NCBI GenBank assembly: GCA_963786945.1
Contig: CAWBAO010000004.1
Coordinates: 1 to 64,000, forward strand
Source: JADKCZ01 sp963786945
Lineage (GTDB): Bacteria > Myxococcota > Myxococcia > Myxococcales > Anaeromyxobacteraceae
DNA: 64,000 nt
Direction of reading: 5' to 3'
Shown: one piece after another, positions 37,210 to 45,944 of the stretch
How positions within the stretch are numbered: position 1 is the stretch's first letter
How the letters are laid out: the number at the start of each line of letters is the position of its first letter
The notes under the pieces: model-generated
Databases searched by the model: none
The model's input: only the letters and a program-made list of their open reading frames with translations
Told to the model about the DNA's origin: nothing
Made by a program: the position numbers and the translations under genes

Positions 37210-38406
37210 ATGGCCACCCGGCGCAAGCGCATCGGCATCCTCACCGGCGGGGGCGACGTCCCCGGCCTCAACTCGGTGATCAAGAGCGTCGTCTACCGCG
37301 GCTTCGAGAACGACCTCGAGGTGATCGGCATCCGCCGGGGGTTCGAGGGGCTCACCCACGTCAATCTCGACGACCCGTACAGCAGGTCCCGCTACATCCT
37401 CCCGCTCGACCGGGACAACACCCGCACCATCGACCGGACCGGCGGCACCATCCTCCACACCAGCCGCGTCGGCCCCGCCTGGGTGAAGAAGCTCCCGCCC
37501 CACCTGGTGAACGCCGGCCTGCCGGTGGTGTCCACCGGGAACGGCCCGACCTGGGACCTGACCGGGCAGGTGCTCAAGAACATCGAGCGGCTCGGCATCG
37601 AGTACCTGATCTGCATCGGCGGCGACGGCACGCTGAGCTCGGCCGCCCGGCTCGACGCGCTCGGCGCCAGGGTCATCGGCATCCCCAAGACCATGGACAA
37701 CGACGTGCAGGGGACCGAGTACTGCATCGGCTTCTCCACCGCCATCACCCGCGCCACCGACTCCATCGAGCGGCAGCGGACCACGGTCGGCTCCCACGAG
37801 CGCATCGGCATCTTCCGCGTCTTCGGGCGGGACGCCGGCTTCACCGCCCTCTACACGGCGCACGTCACCTCCAACCGCTGCGTCATCCCCGAGTACAAGG
37901 TCGACCTGGAGAAGCTCGTCGACATGCTGGTGACCGAGAAGCGCGAGAACCCGAGCAACTACGCGCTGGTCGTCCTCTCGGAGGGGGCCACCTGGCACGG
38001 CTACGAGGTGGTGCACTACGGCCAGCCGGACGCCTTCGGGCGGAGGCGCAAGGCCAGCGTGGCCGAGGTGCTGGCCGAGGAGTTCCACCGCCGGACCAGC
38101 GAGGAGACCATCGTCTCCGACCTGACCTACGACCTGCGCTCCGGCGAGCCCGACTTCATCGACAAGCTGGTGGCCTCCACCTACGGCACCCTGGCGCTCG
38201 ACGCCATCCTGGACGGGAAGAGCGGCGTGATGTCGGCGCTGGTGGAGGGGACCTACCGGCTGGTGCCGCTCCCCGACCCGAAGCTCGGGCCGCGCAAGGT
38301 GGACGTGGCCTCGATGTACAACACCAAGCGGTACCGGCCGCTGTACGGCAACAAGCTCGGGCTGCCCATCTTCCTGTGCCGGCTCGACGGGTCGAGGCCG
38401 AGCTGA
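37210..38406 (+). CDS. pfkA: 6-phosphofructokinase
   Basis: A 398-residue PFK family enzyme that makes fructose 1,6-bisphosphate. Motifs: nucleotide loop ILTGGGDVPGLN at the start, IGGDGTLSSA, catalytic PKTMDNDV and substrate region RVFGRDAGFTAL. Phosphoryl-donor determinants are mixed: a Gly at the GGDG position, as in ATP enzymes, but Lys in PKTxDND, as in pyrophosphate enzymes. Several group III/X-type PFKs with this combination are ATP-dependent, so ATP is the better guess. The ATG at 37210 starts MATRRKRIGIL. Divergent from the unknown protein at 35270. Confidence 0.93.
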   Translation: MATRRKRIGILTGGGDVPGLNSVIKSVVYRGFENDLEVIGIRRGFEGLTHVNLDDPYSRSRYILPLDRDNTRTIDRTGGTILHTSRVGPAWVKKLPPHLVNAGLPVVSTGNGPTWDLTGQVLKNIERLGIEYLICIGGDGTLSSAARLDALGARVIGIPKTMDNDVQGTEYCIGFSTAITRATDSIERQRTTVGSHERIGIFRVFGRDAGFTALYTAHVTSNRCVIPEYKVDLEKLVDMLVTEKRENPSNYALVVLSEGATWHGYEVVHYGQPDAFGRRRKASVAEVLAEEFHRRTSEETIVSDLTYDLRSGEPDFIDKLVASTYGTLALDAILDGKSGVMSALVEGTYRLVPLPDPKLGPRKVDVASMYNTKRYRPLYGNKLGLPIFLCRLDGSRPS

Positions 38407-38468
38407 GACTCCACTCGCGGTGACCCGGGCCGGGGCTGGCCCGATCCCCCGGCCGGCCCCGTCGAGTC

Positions 38469-38906
38469 GTGGCGTCGCAGGCCCCGACGGGGCCTTTCCG
38501 GCCTGGCGCCGGCCTCATCATCCTGACCGGCAACTCGGAGGCCACCACCTTCACGCTGGGCGGCGTCGAGGCCGACCACGTGGCCAGCATCGAGTACCGC
38601 ACCCAGGCCGAGCTCGGCGCCAGCGCCCAGTGGATCGACCAGAAGCAGGACGACTGGCAGCGCCTCGGGCTGGCCTTCCGCTACGGGTTCTCCAAGGAGG
38701 TCTTCTTCACCGAGGACGCCGAGGTCCTGCCCAACGTCTCGGGCCCCTCCCGCGTGCTGGCCAGGTCGATCTCCAAGCTCTCCAGCCGGCTGGGCAAGTC
38801 GATGAGCCTGGGCATCACCTACACGGTGGCCTACGACAGCGCGCCGGCGGAGGGCAAGGTGAACACCGACACCGGCCTGTCGGCGATGCTGGAGGTGGGG
38901 TTCTGA
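38469..38906 (+). pseudogene. C-terminal remnant of a DUF481-like outer-membrane barrel protein
   Basis: An open frame of 145 residues whose second half (LARSISKLSSRLGKSMSLGI, TYTVAYDSAPAEGKVNTDT, VEVGF-type last strand LEVGF) has the pattern of the C-terminal beta-strands of DUF481 (salt-induced outer-membrane) proteins. The normal start, signal peptide and first 100 or so residues are missing; the only starts are GTG codons inside a run-on frame (38469). It begins 62 bp after pfkA, so a recombination or deletion has probably removed the 5' part. A GC hairpin follows 5 bp after its stop. Confidence 0.55.
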
Positions 38907-38910
38907 ACGT

Positions 38911-38942
38911 GAGGAGGGCCGCCCTCGCGAGCGGCCCTCCTC
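38911..38942. terminator. Strong bidirectional hairpin terminator
   Basis: A perfect 12-bp stem (GAGGAGGGCCGC / GCGGCCCTCCTC) with an 8-nt loop lies between the convergent DUF481 remnant and the BMP-family binding-protein gene. There is no T-tract, which is common for very GC-rich genomes, and the placement suits a shared terminator. Confidence 0.75.
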
Positions 38943-38961
38943 GTGCCACGGGGCGGCGCGG

Positions 38962-40095
38962 CTACTTGCTGGTCGGCTTGCCCTCGACGCCCTGGACGTA
39001 GAAGTCGACGGCGCTGAGCCACTTGTCGTCGGCGGCCACGCCCTTGGCCAGCCGGACCTTGCCGGTGTTGTCGGTGATCGGCCCCTTGAAGATGTCGAGG
39101 GTGCCGGCCTTCAGGCCGGCCTTGGCCTCGTCGACCTTCTGCCTGGCGTCGGCCGGCACGAAGTCGGGGATCTTGATGAAGTCGGTCATCCCCTCCCGGT
39201 AGCCCCACTTGGTCTCGCCGGTCTTCCAGGTCTTGTTGAGCACGTCGTTGAGGGCCTTCTCGTAGTAGACGCCCCACAGCAGCATGCAGGAGCCGAGGTG
39301 CGCCTTGGGCGCGAAGGCGCTCATGTCGCTGTCCCAGCCGAAGGCGTACTTGCCGGCCTTCTCGGCGGCCTGCAGCACGGCGGTGGAGTCGGTGTTCTGC
39401 AGCAGCACGTCGGCGCCCTTGTTGATCAGGGTCTGGGCCGCCTCGGTCTCCTTGGGCGGGTCGAACCAGCTGCCCACCCAGACCACCTTGGTCTTGACCT
39501 TGGGGTTCACGCTCTGGGCGCCGAGGGTGAAGGCGTCGATGTTGCGCAGCACCTCGGGGATGGGGAAGGAGCCCACGAAGCCGAGGGTGTTCGACTTGGT
39601 CATCCGGCCGGCCACGATGCCGGCCAGGTAGGCGCCCTCGTGGATGCGCGGCTCGTAGACGCGCATGTTCTCGGCGGTCTTGAAGCCGGTGGCGTGCTCG
39701 AAGTAGACGTCCGGGAAGTCCTTGGCCACCTTGGCCATCGAGTCGCCGAAGCCGAACGAGGTGGCGAAGATGACCTTGTTGCCCTGGGTGGCGAGGTCGC
39801 GGATGACGCGCTCGGCGTCGGGCCCTTCCTTGACGCTCTCCACGAAGGTGGTGACCACCTTGTCGCCCAGCTTGGCGGCCGCCTCCTTGCGCCCCAGGTC
39901 GTGGGCGTAGGTGTAGCCGGCGTCGCCGACCGGGCCGACGTAGACGAAGGCGGCCTTGAGCGGGGCCGGCTTGGCGGGCGCAGGGGCGGCCACCGGGGCC
40001 GGGGCGGGCTCGGCCTTCTTGCTGCAGGCGGTGATCCCGGCGGCCACCACCACGGTGGCCAGCGCGAGGTGCTTCAGCGAGAGTCGGTCGATCAT
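38962..40095 (-). CDS. BMP-family ABC transporter substrate-binding lipoprotein (nucleoside/purine)
   Basis: A 377-residue lipoprotein (AAGITAC, Cys24) with a Pro-Ala linker and a BMP fold. Sequence blocks AFVYVGPVGDAGYTYAH, FATSFGFGDS, GAYLAGIVAGRMTKS, LGFVGSFPIPEVLRNIDAFTLGAQ and GWDSDMS are those of the family that binds purine nucleosides (for example PnrA). It captures ligand in the periplasm for the ABC permeases encoded upstream. Last gene of the five-gene operon, 60 bp after the second permease gene. Confidence 0.93.
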   Translation of the reverse strand: MIDRLSLKHLALATVVVAAGITACSKKAEPAPAPVAAPAPAKPAPLKAAFVYVGPVGDAGYTYAHDLGRKEAAAKLGDKVVTTFVESVKEGPDAERVIRDLATQGNKVIFATSFGFGDSMAKVAKDFPDVYFEHATGFKTAENMRVYEPRIHEGAYLAGIVAGRMTKSNTLGFVGSFPIPEVLRNIDAFTLGAQSVNPKVKTKVVWVGSWFDPPKETEAAQTLINKGADVLLQNTDSTAVLQAAEKAGKYAFGWDSDMSAFAPKAHLGSCMLLWGVYYEKALNDVLNKTWKTGETKWGYREGMTDFIKIPDFVPADARQKVDEAKAGLKAGTLDIFKGPITDNTGKVRLAKGVAADDKWLSAVDFYVQGVEGKPTSK

Positions 40096-40155
40096 GAGGG
40101 GGATGCTCCTTGGGTGAGGCGTGGAGGACAGCCGGTGCAGCGGTCTACCCGAACT

Positions 40156-41076
40156 TCAGCTTCCGGGGAAGAAGGTCTTGCCCAGGGAGGCCGGCATGTT
40201 GAGCCGGATCCAGAGCGGGTTGCGGGAGATGAGCACGAGGACCACCACGGTGGAGAGGTAGGGGAGCATGCTCATGAACTGCGGCGCCACCTGGACCCCG
40301 GAGGCCTGCAGGTAGAGCTGGAGCATGGTCACGCCGCCGAACAGGTAGGCGCCCAGCAGCAGCCGGCCGGGGCGCCAGGTGGCGAAGGTGGTGAGCGCCA
40401 GCGCGATCCAGCCGCGGCCCGCCACCATCCCCTCCACCCAGAGCGGCGTGTAGATCACCGAGAGGTAGGCCCCGGCCACGCCGCAGAGGGCCCCGCCCAC
40501 CACCACCGCCGCCAGCCGGATGCGCCGCACCGGGTAGCCGAGGGCGTGGGCCGAGGTCGGCGACTCGCCGATGGAGCGGAGGACGAGCCCGCCCCGGGTC
40601 CGGTAGAGGAACCAGGCCACCGCGGCGGTGAGCGCCATGGCGGCGTAGACCACCGGGTGCTGGCGGAACAGCGCCGGGCCCAGCAGCGGCAGGTCGCGCA
40701 GGAGGGGCACCCCGCCCACCTCGGCCTCCCCCAGCTTCTTCCCCACGTAGTCGAGCCCCACGAACGCCGAGAAGCCGGAGCCGAACAGGCTGACCGCCAG
40801 CCCGGTGGCGTACTGGTTGGTGTTGAGCCAGATCACCAGCCAGCCGTAGAGCGCGGCCACCAGGGCGCCGGCCAGGGCGCCGGCCACCAGCGCCGCCGCC
40901 TCGCTGCCGGTGGAGAGGCTGGTGGCGAAGCCGGCCACGGCGGCCACCAGCATCAGCCCCTCGGCGCCGAGGTTGAGCACGCCGGCCCGCTCGTTGATGA
41001 GCAGGCCGATGCCGGCGATGGCCAGCGGCGTGCCGGCGGAGAGGGTGGCGGCCACCAGCAGCGCGAGCTCGTTCAT
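40156..41076 (-). CDS. ABC transporter permease, nucleoside type (second subunit)
   Basis: A 306-residue inner-membrane protein with about eight to nine hydrophobic segments and the BPD_transp_2 motif. The N-terminus MNELALLVAATLSAGTPLAI and the segment GLLINERAGVLNLGAEGLML fit the YufQ/NupQ-like subunit. The ATG overlaps the stop of the preceding permease gene (ATGA), so the two subunits are coupled. They form the membrane channel of the transporter. Confidence 0.92.
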   Translation of the reverse strand: MNELALLVAATLSAGTPLAIAGIGLLINERAGVLNLGAEGLMLVAAVAGFATSLSTGSEAAALVAGALAGALVAALYGWLVIWLNTNQYATGLAVSLFGSGFSAFVGLDYVGKKLGEAEVGGVPLLRDLPLLGPALFRQHPVVYAAMALTAAVAWFLYRTRGGLVLRSIGESPTSAHALGYPVRRIRLAAVVVGGALCGVAGAYLSVIYTPLWVEGMVAGRGWIALALTTFATWRPGRLLLGAYLFGGVTMLQLYLQASGVQVAPQFMSMLPYLSTVVVLVLISRNPLWIRLNMPASLGKTFFPGS

Positions 41077-42146
41077 CGGGTGAGGCTCCAGCGCGGGCGG
41101 TAGTGGATGAGCGTGTCGCAGGCCAGCAGCGAGAGCAGCAGCACCCCCTGGAACACCCCGGCCAGCGCCGAGGGGAGCCCGACGCGCGACTGGGCCAGCT
41201 CGCCGCCGATGAGGAACATGGAGAGCACCACGCTGCCCAGCACGCAGCCGAGCGGGTGGAGGCGGCCCACGAAGGCCACGATGATGGCGGTGAAGCCGTA
41301 GCCGGCCGAGACGTGGGGGGTCAGCTGGCCCATGGGCCCGGCCACCTCGAAGGCCCCGGCCACCCCGGCCAGGCCGCCGGAGGTGAGCAGCGTGGTCCAG
41401 ATGGCGGCGCGCGAGGAGAAGCCGGCGTAGCGGGCCGCCGCCGGGGCCGGGCCGCCCACCTGCAGCTGGATGCCGGTGAAGGTGCGGAACAGGAAGAGCC
41501 ACATCACCACCGCCGCCAGCAGCGCCACCGCCGCGCCCCAGTGGAGCCGCAGCCCCCGGACGATGCGCGGGAGCTCGGTCTGGCTGGCGAAGTTGACGGT
41601 CTGGGGGAAGTTGAAGCCCTGCGGATCCTTCCACGGCCCGAACACCAGCCAGGAGAGGAAGAGGTTGGCCACGTAGACCAGCATCAGGCTGACCAGGATC
41701 TCGTTGGCGTTGAACCGGTCGCGCAGCAGCGCCACCACCCCGGCCCAGGCGGCCCCGGCCAGGGCGCCGGCCAGGATCACCAGCGGGAAGAAGAGCCAGC
41801 GGCTCATCCCCAGCCCGGCGGTGGTCACCCAGAGCGCCAGCCCGCCGCCGCCGATGGCGCCCATGAGGAACTGCCCCTCGGCGCCGATGTTCCAGACGTT
41901 GGAGCGGTAGCAGAGGGCCAGCCCGAGGGCGATGAGGATGAGGGGGGTGGACTTGAGGCCGAGCTCGGAGAGGGCCCGCAGCCCGTTGAACGGCTCCAGG
42001 AAGAAGACCGAGAGGGCCTGCACCGGCTCCTTGCCCAGCGCCGCGAAGAGCGCCGCCCCCACCACCGCGGTGATGGCGAAGGCGATCACCGGCGAGAGGA
42101 TGCTCATGGCCGTGGAGGGCGTGGCCCGGGGCTCGAGCCGGATCAC
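41073..42146 (-). CDS. ABC transporter permease, nucleoside type (first subunit)
   Basis: A 357-residue inner-membrane protein with about nine or ten hydrophobic segments and the motif ALCYRSNVWNIGAEGQFLMGAI, typical of the YufP/NupP-like permease paired with BMP-family proteins. The start is a GTG at 42146 overlapping the TGA of the ATPase gene (GTGA); an internal Met lies 14 codons later, but the overlap favours the GTG. Confidence 0.92.
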   Translation of the reverse strand: MIRLEPRATPSTAMSILSPVIAFAITAVVGAALFAALGKEPVQALSVFFLEPFNGLRALSELGLKSTPLILIALGLALCYRSNVWNIGAEGQFLMGAIGGGGLALWVTTAGLGMSRWLFFPLVILAGALAGAAWAGVVALLRDRFNANEILVSLMLVYVANLFLSWLVFGPWKDPQGFNFPQTVNFASQTELPRIVRGLRLHWGAAVALLAAVVMWLFLFRTFTGIQLQVGGPAPAAARYAGFSSRAAIWTTLLTSGGLAGVAGAFEVAGPMGQLTPHVSAGYGFTAIIVAFVGRLHPLGCVLGSVVLSMFLIGGELAQSRVGLPSALAGVFQGVLLLSLLACDTLIHYRPRWSLTR

Positions 42147-43684
42147 GGGAACTCCCCGATCGACGAGCCGGGCCCGTCCTCCGGGCCGGTGGGCCACAGC
42201 CCGCTCATCCACTCGCCGATCAGCTCGACGGTGGCGGCGCTGGTGCCGATCGAGGGCGAGAGCCGCCCCCGGGCCATGACGTGCATCCGGTCGGTCATCT
42301 CGAACAGCTCCTCCAGCTCCTCCGAGACCACCAGCAGCGCCGTCCCGGCGTCGCGCAGCGCCAGCAGCTCGGCCCGGATCTGCGCGGCCGCCCCCACGTC
42401 GACGCCCCAGGTCGGCTGGGCCACCACCAGCACCCTGGGCACGGCGTCGATCTCCCGCCCCACGATGTACTTCTGCAGGTTGCCGCCGGAGAGGCTCCGG
42501 GCCACCGCCCCCGGGCCACCCGACTTCACCTTGAAGCGCTGGATGATGGAGGCGGTCTGGTACCTGAGCGCCTGCCGGTCGATCCAGCCGAGCGCGCGCA
42601 GCGACTCGTCGCGCGTCAGCAGCATGTTGTGGGCCAGCGACAGGGTGGGGACGGCGCCGCGCCCGAGCCGCTCCTCGGGGACGAAGTGGAGGCCCAGCTT
42701 GCGCCGCGCCCCGGCCCGCAGCCGCCCGATGGGCTGGCCGAAGAGCTCGATGGCGCCGGGCTCCGGACGCGGGTCCTCGCCGGAGATGGCCGCCAGCAGC
42801 TGCTGCTGCCCGTTGCCGGAGACGCCGGCCACGCCGACCACCTCCCCCTCGCGCAGCTCCAGCGAGACGTCGTGCAGGTCGGTGCCGAACCGGTCCAGCT
42901 TCTCCAGCGACAGGTGGTTCACGCGCAGCGCCACCTGGCCCGGCGTGACCACGCGGTGGACCAGCCGGGGCGGCTCGGCGCCGATCATGAGCCGGGAGAG
43001 GCTGGCGTTGCTCTCCTGGGTGGGATCGCACTGCCCCGTGACCTGGCCGCCGCGCAGCACCGTGCACTGGTGGCAGAGGGCGCGGATCTCGTCCAGCTTG
43101 TGGCTGATGTAGAGGATGGAGCAGCCGGTGGACGCCAGCTGCCGCAGGGTGACGAAGAGCTTCTCCACCGCCTGCGGCGTGAGCACCGAGGTGGGCTCGT
43201 CGAGGATGAGCAGGCGCGGCTCGGCCAGCAGCGCCCGCACGATCTCGACGCGCTGCCGCTCGCCCACCGAGAGGGTGTGGACCTCCCGCTCCGGCTCCAG
43301 CTCGAGGCCGTACTCGGCCGCCTTGGCCCGGATCCCCGACACCACCTGCGCCAGCGTGGTCGCGCCGCTCATCCCCAGCCAGACGTTCTCGGCCACGGTC
43401 AGGGTCTCGAAGAGCGAGAAGTGCTGGAACACCATGGCGATGCCCAGCGCCCGCGCCTCCTGGGGCGTGCGGATCTGCACCGGCTGGCCGTTCCAGAGGA
43501 TGCGGCCGGCGTCGGGGCGGAGCGCGCCGTAGATGATCTTCACCAGCGTCGACTTGCCGGCCCCGTTCTCCCCGAGGATGGCGTGGATCTCGCCCGGCTG
43601 GACGGTCAGCGACACCTCGTGGTTGGCCACCACCGCCGCGAAGCGCTTGGTGATCTGCTCGAGCTGGAGCCGGGGGACGGTCAC
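42143..43684 (-). CDS. ABC transporter ATP-binding protein, tandem nucleoside type
   Basis: A 513-residue ATPase with two nucleotide-binding domains. The first has Walker A LGENGAGKST, signature LSVGERQRVEI and Walker B LLILDEPT. The second has a degenerate P-loop (GVSGNGQQQLL) and signature LSGGNLQKYIVGREI; such degeneracy is normal in this subfamily (YufO/NupO-like). It powers the two permeases encoded downstream. Start GTG at 43684, 23 bp after the gpt stop; the open frame extends 5' into gpt only by chance. Confidence 0.93.
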   Translation of the reverse strand: MTVPRLQLEQITKRFAAVVANHEVSLTVQPGEIHAILGENGAGKSTLVKIIYGALRPDAGRILWNGQPVQIRTPQEARALGIAMVFQHFSLFETLTVAENVWLGMSGATTLAQVVSGIRAKAAEYGLELEPEREVHTLSVGERQRVEIVRALLAEPRLLILDEPTSVLTPQAVEKLFVTLRQLASTGCSILYISHKLDEIRALCHQCTVLRGGQVTGQCDPTQESNASLSRLMIGAEPPRLVHRVVTPGQVALRVNHLSLEKLDRFGTDLHDVSLELREGEVVGVAGVSGNGQQQLLAAISGEDPRPEPGAIELFGQPIGRLRAGARRKLGLHFVPEERLGRGAVPTLSLAHNMLLTRDESLRALGWIDRQALRYQTASIIQRFKVKSGGPGAVARSLSGGNLQKYIVGREIDAVPRVLVVAQPTWGVDVGAAAQIRAELLALRDAGTALLVVSEELEELFEMTDRMHVMARGRLSPSIGTSAATVELIGEWMSGLWPTGPEDGPGSSIGEFP

Positions 43685-43707
43685 GTGCGGCGGGCGGGGC
43701 GTGCGGG

Positions 43708-44250
43708 CTAGGGCCCGCCGCGCTGCTGGCGGATGGGCGAGACGAAGGTGTAGTCGATGTCCCAGGGGAAGTAGATCCACTTCTCCTGCCGGAACTCCTT
43801 GACGAAGGTGTCCACCAGCGGCCGCCCGGCCGGCTTGGCGTAGAGCGTGGCGAAGTGGGCCCGCGGCAGCCGCTCGCGGACGGCGCGCGCGGTGCGGCCG
43901 GTGTCGACCAGGTCGTCGATGAGCAGCCAGCCGGCGCCGTCCCCCTCCACGCCCTTCAGCCAGCGCAGCTGGCCCTGGGCCTGGTCGGCCGCGCCGGCCT
44001 CGCCCGCCTCGTAGCTGACCACGCAGACGGTGTCGATGAGGCGCAGCTCCAGCTCGCGGGCCACCAGCGCCGCCGGCACCAGCCCGCCGCGGGTGATGGC
44101 GATGATCCCCTTCCACTCCCCGAGGCCGTGGAGGACGCGGGACAGGTAGCGGGCGTCCCGGTGGAGCTCCGGCCAGGAGATGATGATCTCGTCGCGGTAG
44201 GGCGACACCGGGGCGGGGCCACCGGGGGGAGCCTCGGGCTGGTTCGGCAT
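43708..44250 (-). CDS. gpt: Xanthine-guanine phosphoribosyltransferase
   Basis: A 180-residue enzyme that converts guanine, xanthine or hypoxanthine plus PRPP to the nucleotide. Blocks match E. coli Gpt: SWPELHRDARYLSRVL, WKGIIAITRGGLVPAALVAREL, the PRPP motif LLIDDLVDTGRTA, and AHFATLYAKPAGRPLVDTFV. Cytosolic. First gene of the operon with the nucleoside transporter, so uptake of purine bases or nucleosides is matched to salvage. A purine riboswitch was looked for by eye upstream and not seen. Confidence 0.93.
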   Translation of the reverse strand: MPNQPEAPPGGPAPVSPYRDEIIISWPELHRDARYLSRVLHGLGEWKGIIAITRGGLVPAALVARELELRLIDTVCVVSYEAGEAGAADQAQGQLRWLKGVEGDGAGWLLIDDLVDTGRTARAVRERLPRAHFATLYAKPAGRPLVDTFVKEFRQEKWIYFPWDIDYTFVSPIRQQRGGP

Positions 44251-44378
44251 GGGGGGCTAGACTAGGCGTTCCCGGGGCGGGCCGCGACCAGATCTTGGCG
44301 GCGCCGTCCCCCGGGCGGCCCGGCGCCCGGATGGGTCGCGGGCTGGCGCGCGGCCACCCCGGGCGCTACCCGACACAC

Positions 44379-45305
44379 ATGCCTTCGGACACCCGCCGTG
44401 CCCTGGCCGGCGCCGTCGCGGCCCTGGCCCTGCTGCCCTCCCCTTCCCTGGCCTGCTCGGTCTGCGGCTGCGGCGATCCGCTCCTCGTCTCCAGCGACCC
44501 GGCCGCCATCACCGGCACCCTCCGCCTCCAGCTCGACAGCGAGTTCCTCAGCGTCACCGCGGGCTCGGAGTCGGAGCCGGGGATGACCGACCAGCTGGAC
44601 CAGGCCTCGCTGCGGCTCAACGCCGTCTACCGTCCCGTCGACGCCCTGTCGCTGTCGGCCACCCTGCCCTGGACCTCGAAGACCATGCGGCTGCTGGGCG
44701 GGCCGGTCCCCGAGACCACCTCCGACCTCGCCGGGCTCGGCGACGTCGAGATCGGCGCCCGCTGGGCCGCCTGGCGGCGCGTCGACCTCGGCACCGGGCA
44801 GGTCCACGAGCTGGCGGTGAGCGCCGGCAGCTCGCTGCCGACGGGGGCCAACGGCGCCGTCGACGCGAGCGGCGTCCGCATCGACGAGCACGGCCAGCTG
44901 GGCGCCGGCAGCTGGGGGCCGTTCGCCGGGATCCACTACCGCTACGAGGTGGGGCGGTGGGTGGCCGCCGCCAGCCTGAGCGGCCGGGTGCACTCCGCCA
45001 ACGGCGCCGGCTACACCTACGGCGCGGCCCTGCTCTGGAGCGTCCATGGCCAGTACCAGCCGGCCAGGTGGGTGGTGCTGGACCTCGGGGTCGATGGGCG
45101 TGACGCCCGCGCCGACGAGGAGGACGGCGCCACCGTGGGGAACACGGGTGGCGCCGTCGTCTCGGCCGCCCCCGGCGTGTACCTCAACCCCACCGGTGGG
45201 CTCTGGGTCTTCGCGCGCGGGCAGGTCCCCGTCTACCGGGACCTGCTCGGCGAGCAGCAGGTGCGGCCGGTGGCGGTGCTAGGGCTCCAGTACTCGCTGC
45301 TCTAG
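44379..45305 (+). CDS. Exported beta-barrel-like protein with N-terminal CSVCGCG motif
   Basis: A 308-residue protein with a signal peptide (AVAALALLPSPSLA) whose predicted mature N-terminus starts CSVCGCGDPL. The rest alternates strands with many Trp/Tyr/Gly, ending in LGLQYSLL, a typical outer-membrane barrel C-terminus; patterns such as LRLNAVYRPVDALSLSATLPW fit MetA-pathway/transporter-type barrels. The three closely spaced cysteines at the mature N-terminus could bind metal such as copper, or anchor lipid; the lipobox is imperfect. Function unknown. Divergent from gpt, with 128 bp between starts. Confidence 0.75.
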   Translation: MPSDTRRALAGAVAALALLPSPSLACSVCGCGDPLLVSSDPAAITGTLRLQLDSEFLSVTAGSESEPGMTDQLDQASLRLNAVYRPVDALSLSATLPWTSKTMRLLGGPVPETTSDLAGLGDVEIGARWAAWRRVDLGTGQVHELAVSAGSSLPTGANGAVDASGVRIDEHGQLGAGSWGPFAGIHYRYEVGRWVAAASLSGRVHSANGAGYTYGAALLWSVHGQYQPARWVVLDLGVDGRDARADEEDGATVGNTGGAVVSAAPGVYLNPTGGLWVFARGQVPVYRDLLGEQQVRPVAVLGLQYSLL

Positions 45306-45324
45306 GAGCCCGCCGCCGGGCCCG

Positions 45325-45744
45325 TCACTTGGTGGCGTCGCCGTGGCGCTTCCCGGCCACTTCCTTCTCCAGCTTCTCGATCTCCGGGGAGACCTCCTCG
45401 TTCTCCTTCTCGCCCTCGTGCCCGCCGAGGTAGGCGGCCCCGGTGGCGTGCGGCGGGGCCACGGTGGCGGCCAGGGCGTCGGCGCCCTTGGAGACATGGC
45501 CGGTGGCGCGGCGGACGATGGCGTACCCGGCCAGGGCGAAGCCGATGAAGGGCAGGAACATCAGGAAGGCCAGGCCGACCACCGGGACGACCACGAAGAG
45601 CAGCGGGAAGGGGACGCTGACGTACCGGGTGGTGGCGGGACCTGGCAGCGTGCCGCCCTCGTCTCCGATGACCTCCACGCCGAGCGTGGTGGTCGAGAAG
45701 TAGTAGCCGCCCTTCACCTTCGAGTTGCCGCTGTAGGTCGTCAT
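45325..45744 (-). CDS. Small membrane protein of unknown function
   Basis: A 139-residue protein with one or two membrane segments (about 47-78, LLFVVVPVVGLAFLMFLPF...) and a charged Glu/Lys-rich C-terminus. N-terminal residues are polar (MTTYSGNSKVKGGYYF). I do not recognise it. It is divergent from the GMC oxidoreductase gene (200 bp between starts) and convergent with the barrel protein gene. Confidence 0.7.
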   Translation of the reverse strand: MTTYSGNSKVKGGYYFSTTTLGVEVIGDEGGTLPGPATTRYVSVPFPLLFVVVPVVGLAFLMFLPFIGFALAGYAIVRRATGHVSKGADALAATVAPPHATGAAYLGGHEGEKENEEVSPEIEKLEKEVAGKRHGDATK

Positions 45745-45944
45745 GGTGTGTTCCCCTTTCGTGATCAGACAGTGCTCCTTCGCCACGGCGCTCGCCATTG
45801 GGCGCGTGCCCGGTTCCGGCGCCTTTGATCCCGGTGGCGTGCGTCGGGCAACCACCCGACCCCGTTCGGGGCGGATTCGCTTGACCGCCGGCCGACGAGC
45901 GCGTCCACTGATCGGTGCCGGGGCTCCAAGGTCGCGGAGGATCG

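Noticed and set aside
42295..42900. Loss of ATPase activity because the second nucleotide-binding domain lacks a normal Walker A
   Set aside because: The degenerate second site is a normal trait of this subfamily.
44251..44378. Purine riboswitch upstream of gpt
   Set aside because: No conserved pairing or purine-riboswitch core was found by eye.
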